The notes under the pieces were generated by a model. The model had not been told where the DNA came from. It was given only the letters and a program-made list of their open reading frames with translations, and made no database searches. 64,000 nucleotides of DNA, from contig NZ_CP016753.1 of the NCBI RefSeq assembly GCF_002240055.1, forward strand, positions 930,001 to 994,000, read 5' to 3'. Both the position numbers and the translations under genes were made by a program. Shown piece after piece: positions 51,850 to 62,091 of this stretch (position 1 is the stretch's first letter; each line of letters begins with the position of its first letter). This DNA comes from Leptotrichia sp. oral taxon 498 (GTDB lineage: Bacteria; Fusobacteriota; Fusobacteriia; Fusobacteriales; Leptotrichiaceae).

Positions 51850-52380
51850 TTGGGACTAAAACGAAAATTAATGGAATTTTTTGGGGATGACATTGAAGAT
51901 GACGATGAAGAATTGGAACAATCGGCAGAAGAGAATAAAGAGGTAGAAAATCCAAAAACACAGCAGCAACCAAAGCCAAAACCGATTTTTAAAGAGGATA
52001 AACCTAATGAAGAAAAAAAAGGTATAGGTAGTATTTTTGGTGTAGGAAATAAGAAGGAGGAGAGTACAAAGATGGCAGCAGAAATGGCATCAGCTACAAA
52101 AGTTAGTTATGTTTCAATAATCAGACCAAAAGTTTTTGAAGATTCAAGACTTATTGCAGATGCGATAAAAGAAAATAAAGTGGTAACATTCAGTTTGGAA
52201 TTCTTAGAATATGAAGTGGGACAAAGAGTAATAGATTTTGTAAGTGGAGCAGCATATGCTATGAATGCACACTTATCAAAAGTTACAGATAAAGTTTTGA
52301 CTTCGATTCCAGTTGGAATAGATTATGAAGATATTGATGCTTCACTAGGTGAAGACTCTAAAGATAGCAATTATTTATAG
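51850..52380 (+). CDS. sepF: cell-division protein SepF
   Basis: 176 residues from a TTG start with AGGAGG. An N-terminal amphipathic start (GLKRKLMEFFGDD), an acidic/Pro-rich linker and the SepF domain (YVSIIRPKVFEDSRLIADAI, VVTFSLEFLEYEVGQRVIDF, GAAYAMNAHLSKV). SepF tethers FtsZ to the membrane. Typical for Gram-positive bacteria, cyanobacteria and some others; noteworthy in an LPS-bearing organism. Confidence 0.92.
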   Translation: MGLKRKLMEFFGDDIEDDDEELEQSAEENKEVENPKTQQQPKPKPIFKEDKPNEEKKGIGSIFGVGNKKEESTKMAAEMASATKVSYVSIIRPKVFEDSRLIADAIKENKVVTFSLEFLEYEVGQRVIDFVSGAAYAMNAHLSKVTDKVLTSIPVGIDYEDIDASLGEDSKDSNYL

Positions 52381-52407
52381 TCATAAATTTCTTTTGATTC
52401 GTTTCAT

Positions 52408-52456
52408 AAAAAGAATTATTTCTATTTTGTAATTATTAGAAATAGTTCTTTTTAAT
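52408..52456 (+). terminator. terminator after sepF
   Basis: 17-bp arms 52408-52424 and 52437-52453 (AAAAAGAATTATTTCTA and TAGAAATAGTTCTTTTT) with one mismatch; T-rich end. Confidence 0.88.
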
Positions 52457-52544
52457 TTAAAAAAAATTTTTAAAAAATAGAAAAATTTGTTATAATGTAA
52501 AAAGAATATTTGAATATTAAATAAAAAAAATAGGAGATGTAACT

Positions 52545-53360
52545 ATGAAAAGAATAAATAAGAAAAAGATGTTATTTATTGTGGGATTCATGACCATGTC
52601 AGCCATTTCTTATGGTAAAGATGTTTTTGCAAATTATGGTATTAGTTTTGGGAAAGTAAACTTATCTAATGTTACAGGTATTGGTCCAGAAGATGCCAAA
52701 AGAATTAATGGAGCAACTTATCAGCTCGTTGGAAGCGGAGAGTACAGAATTATGGATGAAGGTGGAAGAAGACTTGTTGTCAATACGGCTAACGGTGTTC
52801 TAAATGGTAATTACACTGAATATTATGCAAATGGAAATCAATATACGACAGGAAGGTATACAAATGGAAAAAAAGAAGGAGAGTGGCTAGTTTACTACGA
52901 AAATGGAAAATTGTGGAAGAGATACCAATATGCTAACGATGAATTAAACGGAAGATATTATTCATATTATGGAAAAACTGGAAGTCAAGAAACAGTTGGA
53001 GAATATCAAAATGGAAAGATGACTGGAACTTGGATGGAATATTATGAAAATGGTTCTAAAAAATCGCAAGGAACTTATGCAGGAGGCTATAAAAACGGAT
53101 TGTTTACTGAATGGAAAGTAAATGGTACAAAAGTTTCGGAAATTAATTATCAAAATGATCAAGTTAATGGTTTGATGAAGGTTTACTACGAAAATGGAAA
53201 TTTATTTTACGAAGCAAATTTAAATAATGGAGCTGGAACTCTAAAAGGCTATTATACAAATGGGGCAGTTGGATTTACTGGAAATCTTAATGGAAGAAGA
53301 AGAGTTGGAACTTGGACTTACTATGACAAAGCTGGAAATTCGAGAACTGTAAATCATTAA
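52545..53360 (+). CDS. secreted MORN-repeat protein
   Basis: 271 residues with a signal peptide (FIVGFMTMSAISYG). From about residue 85, seven to eight repeats of the form GxYxxYYxNGxxxxxGxYxNGKKxGxW: e.g. GEWLVYYENGKLWKRYQY, GTWMEYYENGSKKSQGTY. The YwqK/MORN_2 type is common in Fusobacteriota and Bacteroidota and of unknown role in the envelope. TAGGAGATG precedes the ATG. Followed 21 bp later by whiA. Confidence 0.88.
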   Translation: MKRINKKKMLFIVGFMTMSAISYGKDVFANYGISFGKVNLSNVTGIGPEDAKRINGATYQLVGSGEYRIMDEGGRRLVVNTANGVLNGNYTEYYANGNQYTTGRYTNGKKEGEWLVYYENGKLWKRYQYANDELNGRYYSYYGKTGSQETVGEYQNGKMTGTWMEYYENGSKKSQGTYAGGYKNGLFTEWKVNGTKVSEINYQNDQVNGLMKVYYENGNLFYEANLNNGAGTLKGYYTNGAVGFTGNLNGRRRVGTWTYYDKAGNSRTVNH

Positions 53361-53381
53361 AAATTAAAAAAAGGAAAAAAA

Positions 53382-54290
53382 ATGTCATATTCAGCAAATT
53401 TAAAAAGGGAAATACTGGGTTTGGAAAATGAGAAAAATGAAGTGGTTTTTGCAGAACTATTTGGAATACTTGCTTCAAAAAATGCGATTTTGGAAAATGG
53501 GCTTTTTTTTAGCACAGAAAATGTTTCATTTGCCAAAAGGGTTTACTCAAATTTGAGAAAAGTTACAAATTTAGATATTCAGTTAAAATATATCATAAGC
53601 AAGCGTCAATTGTTCTCGAAAACATATAGGATAATATTGATTCCCACAAAGCAAAATGAAAAAGAGTATAAAAGTTTTTTTGAAAAGCTATTTTCTTGTA
53701 AAAATTGTTCAGCAAAAAATGTTGAAGATGAAGAAAAAATTGCAGGAGTGATTCGAGGCGCTTTTCTTAGTTGCGGTTATATAAAAGCTCCTGAAAAATC
53801 TTATGCATTGGACTTTTTTTTAGACAGCGAAGATTTTTCAAACTTTTTATTTAATTTATTTAGCGAGATGGGGAAAAAATTTTCAAAAACTGAAAAAAAA
53901 GAGAAAAAAATTGTTTATTTGAGAAATTCGGAAGATATCTTGGACATAATTTTTTTGACAGGAGCAGTAAATTCGTTTTTTGCATTTGAAGAAGTTACGA
54001 TAAATAAAGAGATTCGCAATAAAATTAACAGAAATATGAACTGGGAAATTGCGAATGAAACAAAAAAAATCTCGGCGTCAGAAAAACAAATAAAAATGAT
54101 AAAATACATTGACGAAAAAATAGGTTTAGCTGAACTCTCAAATGTGTTGCAGGAAACGGCAAAGGCACGGCTGGAAAATGAAGAACTCTCACTTCAGGAA
54201 CTTGCAGATTTGATGAATATTTCAAAATCTGGAATAAAAAATAGATTTCGAAGAATTGAGACGATGTATAAAGATTTATTAAATTATTAA
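53382..54290 (+). CDS. whiA: WhiA-family DNA-binding protein
   Basis: 302 residues. WhiA N-terminus (SYSANLKREILGLE), LAGLIDADG-like folds with the IAGVIRGAFLSCGYI and YALDFFLDSEDFSNFL segments, and a C-terminal helix-turn-helix (LSLQELADLMNISKSGIKNRFRRIE). Linked to cell division and chromosome organisation in Gram-positive bacteria. The AAGGAAAAAA start region is adequate. Begins a run with lpxK and serS. Confidence 0.92.
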   Translation: MSYSANLKREILGLENEKNEVVFAELFGILASKNAILENGLFFSTENVSFAKRVYSNLRKVTNLDIQLKYIISKRQLFSKTYRIILIPTKQNEKEYKSFFEKLFSCKNCSAKNVEDEEKIAGVIRGAFLSCGYIKAPEKSYALDFFLDSEDFSNFLFNLFSEMGKKFSKTEKKEKKIVYLRNSEDILDIIFLTGAVNSFFAFEEVTINKEIRNKINRNMNWEIANETKKISASEKQIKMIKYIDEKIGLAELSNVLQETAKARLENEELSLQELADLMNISKSGIKNRFRRIETMYKDLLNY

Positions 54291-54312
54291 ATTCTTAAAA
54301 TTGGAGAAAAAA

Positions 54313-55341
54313 TTGGAATTATTATCAATGATATATGGATTTATAGTATTTTTACGAAATAAACTTTTTGATTTAAATATTTTGAAATCTAAAAAAGTTG
54401 ACGGAGTAAAAGTGATTTGTATCGGAAATATTGTTGCGGGAGGAACGGGGAAAACTCCAGCTGTGCAATATTTTGTGAATGAATATTTAAAAAAAAATAT
54501 GAAAGTTGGGATTTTGAGCCGAGGTTATAAAGGCAAGAGAAAGACGGATTTGCTTTTGGTACGTGATGAGAAGAAAATTTATTGCACTTCAAAAGAATCT
54601 GGAGATGAAGCGTTTTTTCACGCTGAAAATTTTAAAGTTCCAGTAGTTGTGTCAAAAGACAGATACAAAGGTGCAAAATTTTTGAAAGAAAATTGTAGTG
54701 TTGAAGTTATTATTATGGACGACGGATTTCAGCACAGAAAACTTTTGAAGGATGAAAATATTGTTTTGATTGATGCGACGAATCCTTTTGGGAATGGGAA
54801 GTATTTGCCAAAAGGAAGGCTTCGGGAGTCGATAGATGCGCTAAATCGTGCGGATGAAATAATTATCACTAAGAGTAATTATGTTAAAAAAAATGAAATC
54901 TTAAAAATTTTGGAGAAAATAAAAAAATATAGAAAAGAAATTTTTTTTGCTTCCTTTGAAAGTGATTATTTTTACAAATTAAATTTTGAAAATGATGAAA
55001 AATTTGGTAAAATAAATAGTGAAAATAATAAAAATTTTGAAAATAAAAAAAATAAAATTTCTAAAAATATTATAAAAAATAAAAATATTTTAATTTTTTC
55101 ATCTATTGCAAATCCTGCGATTTTTTACAAGACGATAAAAAATTTGGCACCAAAAAATGTGGATGAAATTAAATTTTCAGATCATCATTTGTATAGCTCT
55201 GAAGATTTTGCAGAAATTGAGAAGAAGAGTAAAAACTATGATTTTATTGTAACGACGGAAAAAGATGCCGTTAAAATTGATAAAAATATAGAAAATTTGC
55301 TTGTTTTAAAAATGAAATTTGATTTGAAAAAAGATTTTTAA
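54313..55341 (+). CDS. lpxK: tetraacyldisaccharide 4'-kinase
   Basis: 342 residues. Early membrane-associated helix, then the P-loop IVAGGTGKTPAV, SRGYKGK, SGDEAFFHA, IIMDDGFQHRKL and LPKGRLRESIDAL. It phosphorylates the lipid A precursor at the 4' position, at the inner membrane. TTG 54313 is used because GGAG (54303-54306) fits it; TTG 54301 or ATG 54328 are alternatives. The C-terminus has a low-complexity Asn/Lys insertion (~235-265). Shows that the organism makes lipid A. Confidence 0.92.
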   Translation: MELLSMIYGFIVFLRNKLFDLNILKSKKVDGVKVICIGNIVAGGTGKTPAVQYFVNEYLKKNMKVGILSRGYKGKRKTDLLLVRDEKKIYCTSKESGDEAFFHAENFKVPVVVSKDRYKGAKFLKENCSVEVIIMDDGFQHRKLLKDENIVLIDATNPFGNGKYLPKGRLRESIDALNRADEIIITKSNYVKKNEILKILEKIKKYRKEIFFASFESDYFYKLNFENDEKFGKINSENNKNFENKKNKISKNIIKNKNILIFSSIANPAIFYKTIKNLAPKNVDEIKFSDHHLYSSEDFAEIEKKSKNYDFIVTTEKDAVKIDKNIENLLVLKMKFDLKKDF

Positions 55342-55445
55342 AATTATAAAAAATAAAAAAACAATAAATAAAATAGAGAAAAAAATTAGATAAAAAAACA
55401 AAAAAATAAAAAAACTAAAAACTAAAAAACTGGAAGGAGAAAGTT

Positions 55446-56240
55446 TTGGAGATAAAAAGTTTTTCACAATTTATTTTGGAACATAAAAATCGTTTTGAAA
55501 AAAGAAAATATTTTATTTTGGACAAAAATTTTAAGATTGTTCGTAAAGAGCCATCTTTTATACTTGAGATGGCTTATATTTATTGTGAAAATGAAAAAAA
55601 AGATGAAAAAGTTTTGGAAAATATAAAAAGTGAATTTGAGAACACATTTTTGGAAAAAGAAAAAAATGTAAAAAGACAGTCTAAAATCGAAGCTAAAAAA
55701 TTGGAAGATAGTTTTATTAGAAGTCTTTTTAACAGGGAGAGCATTCATGCACTAAAACTTGGAAACGAAATGTTTTACAAAAATAAGAAAAAATTTTTTG
55801 AAATTTTATATAATTTTTCATTTGTTTCGGCTGATGAAAATAAATTTATAAAAACTTTTTTTGCAGAAAAAATGGTTGAAAAAATTGTTCTTGAAAATGG
55901 CGAAAAATATTCAAATATAAGATTTTTTGTGGAAGAGATTTTAAAAAATATTTTAAATTATTTTACAAAGTCGCAATTCTGTTTTTTGGATTTTGAAGAT
56001 GAAAAAAATATAAAATATTTTTTGGAAAATGAAATTTCTATGCTTTATAAAAAAATTTATGTGGAAAATTTTGACAAAATTATAGAAAAATATGAGATCC
56101 GAAATGTGAAAAAAATAAATTTTGAAAAAAATTATAATTTTGAAGAATTATCAGAAAGTAAAAAATATTATATAATTTTATTTAAACATAAAAATAAAAA
56201 AATAAAAAAAACAAGTAAAAAAATAGAGAAAGGGAAAAAG
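55446..56240 (+). CDS. unknown protein running in frame into SerRS
   Basis: 265 codons from TTG 55446 (AAGGAGAAAG upstream) with no stop before the SerRS start at 56241. Lys/Glu/Phe-rich helical protein; no family recognised. The last stretch is poly-A-rich ([19 protein letters not shown]), where other frames have stops within a few codons. Either a true 688-residue fusion, a protein whose stop was lost by a homopolymer change, or a sequencing error. The 104-bp spacer before it is almost pure A/T. Confidence 0.55.
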
Positions 56241-57512
56241 ATGCTAGAAATGAGATATATCCGTGAAAATTCGGATAAAGTAAAAGAATTTTTAAAAAAT
56301 AGAAAAAGTGATTTTGATTTAGATGCACTTTTAAAATATGATGAAGTGAGAAGAAATTTATTGCAAGAAGTGGAAATGCTAAAAAAAGAGAGAAACGAAT
56401 CAAGTTCATTAATTGGAAAATACAAAAAAGAGGGAAAAGATACGGTCGAACTGCTTTCAAGAATGCAGGAAGTGAGCGCAAAAATAAAAGAATTGGACCA
56501 AAAATTGGCTGAAAATGATGAAAAACAGCTTTTATTGAATTATACAATTCCAAATAAACTAAGTCCTGATACGCCAATTGGAAACGACGAAGACGACAAT
56601 GTTGAAATTAGAAAATGGGGAACTCCAAGAGAATTTGATTTTGAAATAAAATCTCACGATGAATTGGGAGTTAATCTTGGAATTTTAGATTTTGAAAGAG
56701 GTGCGAAACTTGGTGGTTCAAGATTTACAGTTTATAAAAATGCGGCTGCTAGATTGGAAAGAGCGTTAATTGCTTTTATGATTGATGTTCACACTCAAGA
56801 AGAGGATTTTGAAGAAATTTTCACGCCACAGCTTGTAAAAAAAGAAATGATGATTGGAACTGGACAACTTCCTAAATTTGCTGAAGATGCTTATAAAATC
56901 GAAGGGGAAGAAATGTATTTAATTCCAACAGCAGAAGTAACGCTTACAAATTTACATAATGGAGAAATTTTAGATGAAGAAGAATTGCCTAAACATTACT
57001 GCGGATATACAGCTTGTTTTAGAAAAGAAGCTGGTTCAGGTGGACGTGATTTAAAAGGACTAATTCGTCAACATCAATTTAATAAAGTTGAAATGGTAAA
57101 AATTGTAAAACCTGAAACTTCTTATGACGAACTTGAATCAATGGTAAATAGTGCAGAAAAAATCTTGCAGAAATTGAATTTACCATATAGAGTGATTTCA
57201 CTTTGCAGTGGAGATATAGGATTTAGTGCTGCTAAGACTTATGATTTAGAAGTTTGGGTGCCTAGTCAAAATAAATATAGAGAAATCTCATCTTGCTCAA
57301 ATACAGAAGATTTCCAAGCAAGAAGAGCTATGATTAAATATCGTGATAAAGAGACGAAAAAAAGTCATTTTGTACATACATTAAATGGTTCAGGACTTGC
57401 AGTTGGACGAACATTACTTGCAATTATGGAAAATTATCAGCAAGCTGACGGAAGTATTGTAATCCCTGAAGTTTTAGTACCTTACATGGGTGGAATGACA
57501 GTTATTAAGTAA
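56241..57512 (+). CDS. serS: seryl-tRNA synthetase
   Basis: 423 residues, the normal length, from ATG 56241 with AAAGGGA upstream. The N-terminal coiled-coil arm (~25-100) is followed by class II motifs: motif 2 [21 protein letters not shown] and motif 3 [28 protein letters not shown] and [15 protein letters not shown] are also typical. The upstream ORF is in frame without a stop, so a longer fused form is possible, but the internal start makes a normal SerRS certain. Confidence 0.95.
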   Translation: MLEMRYIRENSDKVKEFLKNRKSDFDLDALLKYDEVRRNLLQEVEMLKKERNESSSLIGKYKKEGKDTVELLSRMQEVSAKIKELDQKLAENDEKQLLLNYTIPNKLSPDTPIGNDEDDNVEIRKWGTPREFDFEIKSHDELGVNLGILDFERGAKLGGSRFTVYKNAAARLERALIAFMIDVHTQEEDFEEIFTPQLVKKEMMIGTGQLPKFAEDAYKIEGEEMYLIPTAEVTLTNLHNGEILDEEELPKHYCGYTACFRKEAGSGGRDLKGLIRQHQFNKVEMVKIVKPETSYDELESMVNSAEKILQKLNLPYRVISLCSGDIGFSAAKTYDLEVWVPSQNKYREISSCSNTEDFQARRAMIKYRDKETKKSHFVHTLNGSGLAVGRTLLAIMENYQQADGSIVIPEVLVPYMGGMTVIK

Positions 57513-57583
57513 AAAAATATTTCTTTAAGATTGTCATAAAAAAATGATTAAAATTCGTGAATTAAGTTAAAAGGAGGAAAATC

Positions 57584-58315
57584 ATGAAACAAATTATATT
57601 CAATATTTTGAAATTTTTGGTTGTTGTGATAATCTTTGGAGGAATAGTAGTTTTTTTAGAATGGTGTGGATATTTGAATCACAATGAAGCACTTGCTCTA
57701 TTTAAGGGACATAATATTCAGGGGCTTGATATTTCCCATCATCAGGACAAAGTAAATTGGACAAGGGTTGACAAAAAATATAAATTTATCGTATTAAAAG
57801 CGACAGAGGGGCAAAATTTTTTGGATTCGGATTTTTCATATAATTGGAATAACGCAAGATTAAATGGATTTACAGTGGGAGCGTATCATTTTTTTACTAT
57901 GACAAGTGGTGGAGAAGCCCAAGCAGATTTTTATATAAGCAAAGTTCCCTATTCAAACAGGACTTTACCGCCGATTATAGATTTAGAAATCTCCACAAAA
58001 AAATATAAAAAGAGTGAAGTTTTGCCAGAATTGAAAAAAATGATACAAAAACTAGAAAATTATTATCAAAAAAAAGTGATTTTTTATGTGAATTACAAGA
58101 CATATAACAGTTACATAAAAGGAGAATTCTTGCAAAATAAGCTTTGGATAACGGATTACAAGTATTATCCGAGAATAGTGGAAGATGATAGATGGGTAAT
58201 TTGGCAAATTTCTAAAAAGGGAAGAGTCGAAGGAATACCTGGTTTTACTGACAAAAATGTTTTAAGAAAAGGGATTACGGTGGAGAGATTGATAGAAGAC
58301 AGTAAATTAAATTAA
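57584..58315 (+). CDS. glycoside hydrolase family 25 lysozyme
   Basis: 243 residues. An N-terminal membrane helix (FNILKFLVVVIIFGGIVVFL) anchors the enzyme. GH25 signatures: GLDISHHQDKVNW with catalytic Asp, FIVLKATEG, GAYHFF, and IIDLEI with the second acidic pair, then WQIS. It cuts peptidoglycan between MurNAc and GlcNAc in the periplasm. AAAGGAGG precedes the ATG. Probably involved in wall remodelling rather than phage lysis, since no phage genes are near. Confidence 0.92.
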   Translation: MKQIIFNILKFLVVVIIFGGIVVFLEWCGYLNHNEALALFKGHNIQGLDISHHQDKVNWTRVDKKYKFIVLKATEGQNFLDSDFSYNWNNARLNGFTVGAYHFFTMTSGGEAQADFYISKVPYSNRTLPPIIDLEISTKKYKKSEVLPELKKMIQKLENYYQKKVIFYVNYKTYNSYIKGEFLQNKLWITDYKYYPRIVEDDRWVIWQISKKGRVEGIPGFTDKNVLRKGITVERLIEDSKLN

Positions 58316-58342
58316 AAAATAAAAATTATTTTATTTTAATTA

Positions 58343-58371
58343 TTGATTTTTATAAAAAAATTTGGTAACAT
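58343..58371 (+). promoter_or_regulatory. promoter of the aldolase gene
   Basis: -35 TTGATT (58343-58348), 17-bp spacer, -10 TAACAT (58366-58371). Confidence 0.45.
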
Positions 58372-58420
58372 ATAAGTGGAAAATTAATTTATTAATTAAA
58401 ATATTTAGGAGGCAAAAAAA

Positions 58421-59404
58421 ATGAAATATCATTTTAAAGATTTAGGGTTAGTAAACACTAAAGAAATGTTTGCTAAAGCAAACAAAGAAGGATATGCAGT
58501 TCCAGCATTTAACTTCAATAACATGGAACAATTGCAAGGTATTATTGAAGCAGCTGTTGAAACTGGTTCTCCAGTAATTTTACAAGTTTCTACAGGAGCT
58601 AGAAAATATATCGGTAAAGAAATGTTACCTTGGATTGCTAAAGCTGCAACAGCTTATGTTAAAGCTGCAGGATCTGACATACCAGTAGCATTACACTTGG
58701 ATCATGGTCCAAACTTTGAAGAAGCTAAAGACTGTATCGAATATGGATTCTCTTCAGTAATGTATGATGGTTCTCACCACCCATATGATGAAAATGTTGC
58801 AGAAGCTAAAAAAGTTGCTGATTTTGCTCACCAACACGATGTAACAGTTGAAGCTGAATTGGGAGTTTTGGCTGGAATTGAAGACGATGTAAAAGCAGCT
58901 GAACACATTTATACTCAACCTGAAGAAGTTGAAGATTTCGTATCTAAAACTGGTGTTGATTCATTAGCAATCGCAATTGGAACTTCTCACGGAGCTCACA
59001 AATTTAAACCAGGTGAAGATCCTAAATTAAGATTAGACATCTTAGCTGAAATCGAAAAAAGAATCCCTGGATTCCCAATCGTATTACACGGTTCTTCAGC
59101 AGTACCTCAACAATTCGTAAAAATGATTAAAGAATATGGTGGAGAATTAGCTGACGCAATTGGTATACCTGATTCTGAATTGAGAAAAGCCGCTAAATCA
59201 GCAGTAGCTAAAATTAATGTAGATACTGATGGAAGATTAGCATTTACTGCAGGAGTTAGAGAAGTATTTACTAAAAACCCTAAAGAATTTGACCCAAGAA
59301 AATATTTAGGACCAGCTAAAGACTATATCAGAGATTATTACAAAGATAAAATCAAAAATGTATTTGGATCTGATGGAGCTTACAAAGCAGGTTCTGCAAG
59401 ATAA
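58421..59404 (+). CDS. fba: class II fructose-bisphosphate aldolase
   Basis: 327 residues. HLDHG (Asp94, zinc His95), YDGSHHPYDENV, EAELGVLAG, AIGTSHGAHKF and VLHGSSAVP are the class II zinc and phosphate-binding sites. It splits fructose-1,6-bisphosphate in glycolysis. A strong TAGGAGG and codon choice that favours frequent codons suggest high expression. Followed by its own terminator. Confidence 0.96.
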   Translation: MKYHFKDLGLVNTKEMFAKANKEGYAVPAFNFNNMEQLQGIIEAAVETGSPVILQVSTGARKYIGKEMLPWIAKAATAYVKAAGSDIPVALHLDHGPNFEEAKDCIEYGFSSVMYDGSHHPYDENVAEAKKVADFAHQHDVTVEAELGVLAGIEDDVKAAEHIYTQPEEVEDFVSKTGVDSLAIAIGTSHGAHKFKPGEDPKLRLDILAEIEKRIPGFPIVLHGSSAVPQQFVKMIKEYGGELADAIGIPDSELRKAAKSAVAKINVDTDGRLAFTAGVREVFTKNPKEFDPRKYLGPAKDYIRDYYKDKIKNVFGSDGAYKAGSAR

Positions 59405-59443
59405 TAATTTTAATTAAAAAAATTAAAAAATTAATTCAAAAAG

Positions 59444-59485
59444 GAAAAGTTAGTGTAATTTTTATTAATTTACTAACTTTTTCAT
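59444..59485 (+). terminator. terminator of fba
   Basis: GAAAAGTTAGT (59444-59454) and ACTAACTTTTTC (59472-59483). Confidence 0.8.
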
Positions 59486-59512
59486 ATAAATTTGCATTGA
59501 TTCTTTAAAGTG

Positions 59513-59542
59513 AGATGAAAATTTTTTTTTCATCTTTTTTTT
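59513..59542 (+). terminator. second hairpin with T-tract, upstream of pyrG
   Basis: AGATGAAAA (59513-59521) with TTTTCATCT (59527-59535), then seven T. It could be a second fba terminator or part of a pyrG leader. Confidence 0.6.
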
Positions 59543-59657
59543 GTAAAATATTTATAATTAATAAATAAAAAGACTGATAAATAAAATAAAAAATAAAATT
59601 AATATTAAGTGTAATACTAAAATAATAATAGCAATAATTATAATTTAAGGAGGAAAA

Positions 59658-61268
59658 ATGAAAGTAAAAGGAAACACAAAATATATATTTGTTACAGGTG
59701 GTGTTGTTTCTTCGCTTGGGAAAGGAATTGTTGCGTCGTCGCTTGGTAGACTTTTGAAAGAGAGAGGATACAAAGTGACAATTCAAAAATTTGATCCATA
59801 TTTAAATGTGGACCCAGGGACAATGAGTCCTTATCAGCACGGGGAAGTTTTTGTTACTGAAGATGGTGCGGAAACTGACTTGGATTTGGGACATTATGAG
59901 AGATTTATCAATGAAAATCTTACACAGTATAATAATCTTACTTCTGGAAGAGTGATGTCAAGAATTATTGAAAAAGAAAGAAGAGGAGATTTTTTAGGAG
60001 GTACGGTTCAAACAGTTCCTCATGTTACCGATGAAATTAAAAGAAATATAAAACTTGCAGGAGAAAAAACTGGTGCAGATTTTGTAATTACTGAGATTGG
60101 CGGAACAATTGGAGATATTGAAAGTGATCCGTTTATTGAAGCTATTAGACAGTGGAAAAGAGAAGCTGGAAGAGAAAATATCGCTTATATTCATGTGACT
60201 TTGCTACCTTATTTAAAAGCGGCAGGAGAGCTTAAGACAAAGCCTACTCAGCATAGTGTAAAAACATTGCAAGGACTTGGAGTTGCACCTGATGTTATAG
60301 TTGTGAGAAGTGAACATCCAGTAGATCAAAATATTAAGAAAAAAATCTCTATTTTTTGTGACATTGATGAAGAAGCCGTGATTGAGTCAGAAGATGCCAA
60401 AAGCCTTTATGAAATTCCATTGACAATGGAAAAATTAGGACTTGCTGATGTGATTTGTAAACATTTTAATTTAGAAAATAAGAAACCGTCTTTAGAAGGA
60501 TGGAGTAAAATGGTAGATAAATTTAAACATCCTAAAAAATCAATAAAAGTTGTGGTTGTCGGAAAATATGTGGAATTAAAAGATGCTTATATAAGTATTC
60601 ATGAATCAATAGAACACGCTGGATTTAATCTTGATACAAAAGTAGAAATTGACTATTTGAAAGCTGGAGATTTTGATGTAAAATCGCTTTCAAAGTATGC
60701 TGGAATCTTGGTTCCTGGAGGATTTGGAGATAGAGGGATTGGTGGAAAAATAGATGCAATTCAATATGCAAGAGAAAATAATATACCGTTTTTAGGAATT
60801 TGCCTGGGAATGCAGATGGCTTGTGTAGAATTTGCGAGAAATGTGCTTGGGTATAAAGATGCAACTTCGACAGAATTTGACAAAGACACAAAAACTCCTG
60901 TAATTAGCCTTATGGAAGAACAAGAAGGAATTGAGGATATGGGAGGGACTATGAGACTTGGGGCTTATCCATGTGTTTTAAAAAATGACAGTATTGCGGC
61001 ACAAGTTTATGGGAATACTGAAATCGCTGAAAGACATAGACATAGATATGAGTTTAATAATACTTACAGAGAAGAATTTGAAAAAGCGGGAATGGATATT
61101 GTGGGATTATCTCCAAATGGAAAATATGTGGAAGTTGTGGAAATAAAAAATCATCCTTATTTTGTGGCTTGTCAATATCACCCTGAGTTTAAAAGCAGAC
61201 CAAATAGACCTCATCCACTATTTACTGGCTGGATAAAAGCCGCTATAAAAAAAATCGAAGGAAAGTAG
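59658..61268 (+). CDS. pyrG: CTP synthase
   Basis: 536 residues. Synthetase domain with [12 protein letters not shown] (P-loop) and [22 protein letters not shown]-terminal glutamine amidotransferase domain with GGFGDRG, the Cys nucleophile in [11 protein letters not shown], and the His/Glu pair in CQYHPEF. Makes CTP from UTP, ATP and glutamine. AAGGAGGAAAA precedes the ATG. yqeK follows after 9 bp. Confidence 0.97.
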   Translation: MKVKGNTKYIFVTGGVVSSLGKGIVASSLGRLLKERGYKVTIQKFDPYLNVDPGTMSPYQHGEVFVTEDGAETDLDLGHYERFINENLTQYNNLTSGRVMSRIIEKERRGDFLGGTVQTVPHVTDEIKRNIKLAGEKTGADFVITEIGGTIGDIESDPFIEAIRQWKREAGRENIAYIHVTLLPYLKAAGELKTKPTQHSVKTLQGLGVAPDVIVVRSEHPVDQNIKKKISIFCDIDEEAVIESEDAKSLYEIPLTMEKLGLADVICKHFNLENKKPSLEGWSKMVDKFKHPKKSIKVVVVGKYVELKDAYISIHESIEHAGFNLDTKVEIDYLKAGDFDVKSLSKYAGILVPGGFGDRGIGGKIDAIQYARENNIPFLGICLGMQMACVEFARNVLGYKDATSTEFDKDTKTPVISLMEEQEGIEDMGGTMRLGAYPCVLKNDSIAAQVYGNTEIAERHRHRYEFNNTYREEFEKAGMDIVGLSPNGKYVEVVEIKNHPYFVACQYHPEFKSRPNRPHPLFTGWIKAAIKKIEGK

Positions 61269-61277
61269 GAAAAAATT

Positions 61278-61844
61278 ATGAATATTCAAAAAATTAGAAA
61301 AAATGTAAAAAAATATTTGGACGAAAAAAGATATAATCATGTGGAAAGAGTGGCAAAATGTGCAGTTGAATTATCAAAAATATATGGAACGGATCCATTA
61401 AAAGCTGAAACTGCTGGGATTCTTCACGATGTGGCAAAATTTTTTGAAATACCTAGAATGCTTGATTTGGTTCGTGGAAAATATCCTGAGATTGAAAATA
61501 AGATTTTTTGGACAAATGCGATTTTACACGGATTTGCAGGAGCTGAGTTTGTCGCAAAAAATTATGATTTATTTGAAGTTGACGACGATGACATTTTTTC
61601 TGCGATAAAATATCACACAATTGGCAGCGAAAATATGACAACTTTGCCTAAAATTATTTATTTGGCTGATGCGATTGAAGAAAAAAGAGATTGGGATGGT
61701 GTAGAAACTGCAAGAAAATTGGCAAAAGAAGATTTAGATTTGGCAATAAAATTTGAAATTGACAGAAAATTAGAATATTTACTTGAGAGAGATTCGGTTA
61801 TTCATCCAAATATTATTAAATTTAGAAATTCTATTTTAAAATAA
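61278..61844 (+). CDS. yqeK: YqeK-family HD-domain hydrolase (probable Ap4A hydrolase)
   Basis: 188 residues. HD-domain metal ligands: H in YNHVERVAKCA, the HD pair in GILHDVAKF, H in ILHGFAGAEF, and H in AIKYHTIGS followed by LADAIEEKRD. YqeK members hydrolyse diadenosine tetraphosphate symmetrically. Usually linked to nadD and rsfS; here it is linked to pyrG instead. Confidence 0.9.
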   Translation: MNIQKIRKNVKKYLDEKRYNHVERVAKCAVELSKIYGTDPLKAETAGILHDVAKFFEIPRMLDLVRGKYPEIENKIFWTNAILHGFAGAEFVAKNYDLFEVDDDDIFSAIKYHTIGSENMTTLPKIIYLADAIEEKRDWDGVETARKLAKEDLDLAIKFEIDRKLEYLLERDSVIHPNIIKFRNSILK

Positions 61845-61873
61845 AAACTTTAAGAATTTAAAAAAATTAAAAT

Positions 61874-61915
61874 AAAAGTTATTTAAAAATTTTATATTTT
61901 TGAGTAACTTTTTAT
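61874..61915 (+). terminator. terminator after yqeK
   Basis: AAAAGTTA (61874-61881) with TAACTTTTT (61905-61913) and a T-rich end. Confidence 0.65.
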
Positions 61916-62091
61916 TTTTATTTATATATAACTTATTATATTTATATATTATTTAACTTAAATTACTTAAATTACTTACTTATATTTACATATAACTTAT
62001 TTTTTTATGAAAAAATTTGATTTTTTTATAAAGTTGTGATAATCTAAATAAAAAAATAAAAAATTAAAAAGGGAGATGAAAATAGATAGTT

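Noticed and set aside
57584-58315. GH25 lysozyme as a prophage endolysin
   Set aside because: No holin, structural or integrase genes nearby, and it has an N-terminal membrane anchor among housekeeping genes.
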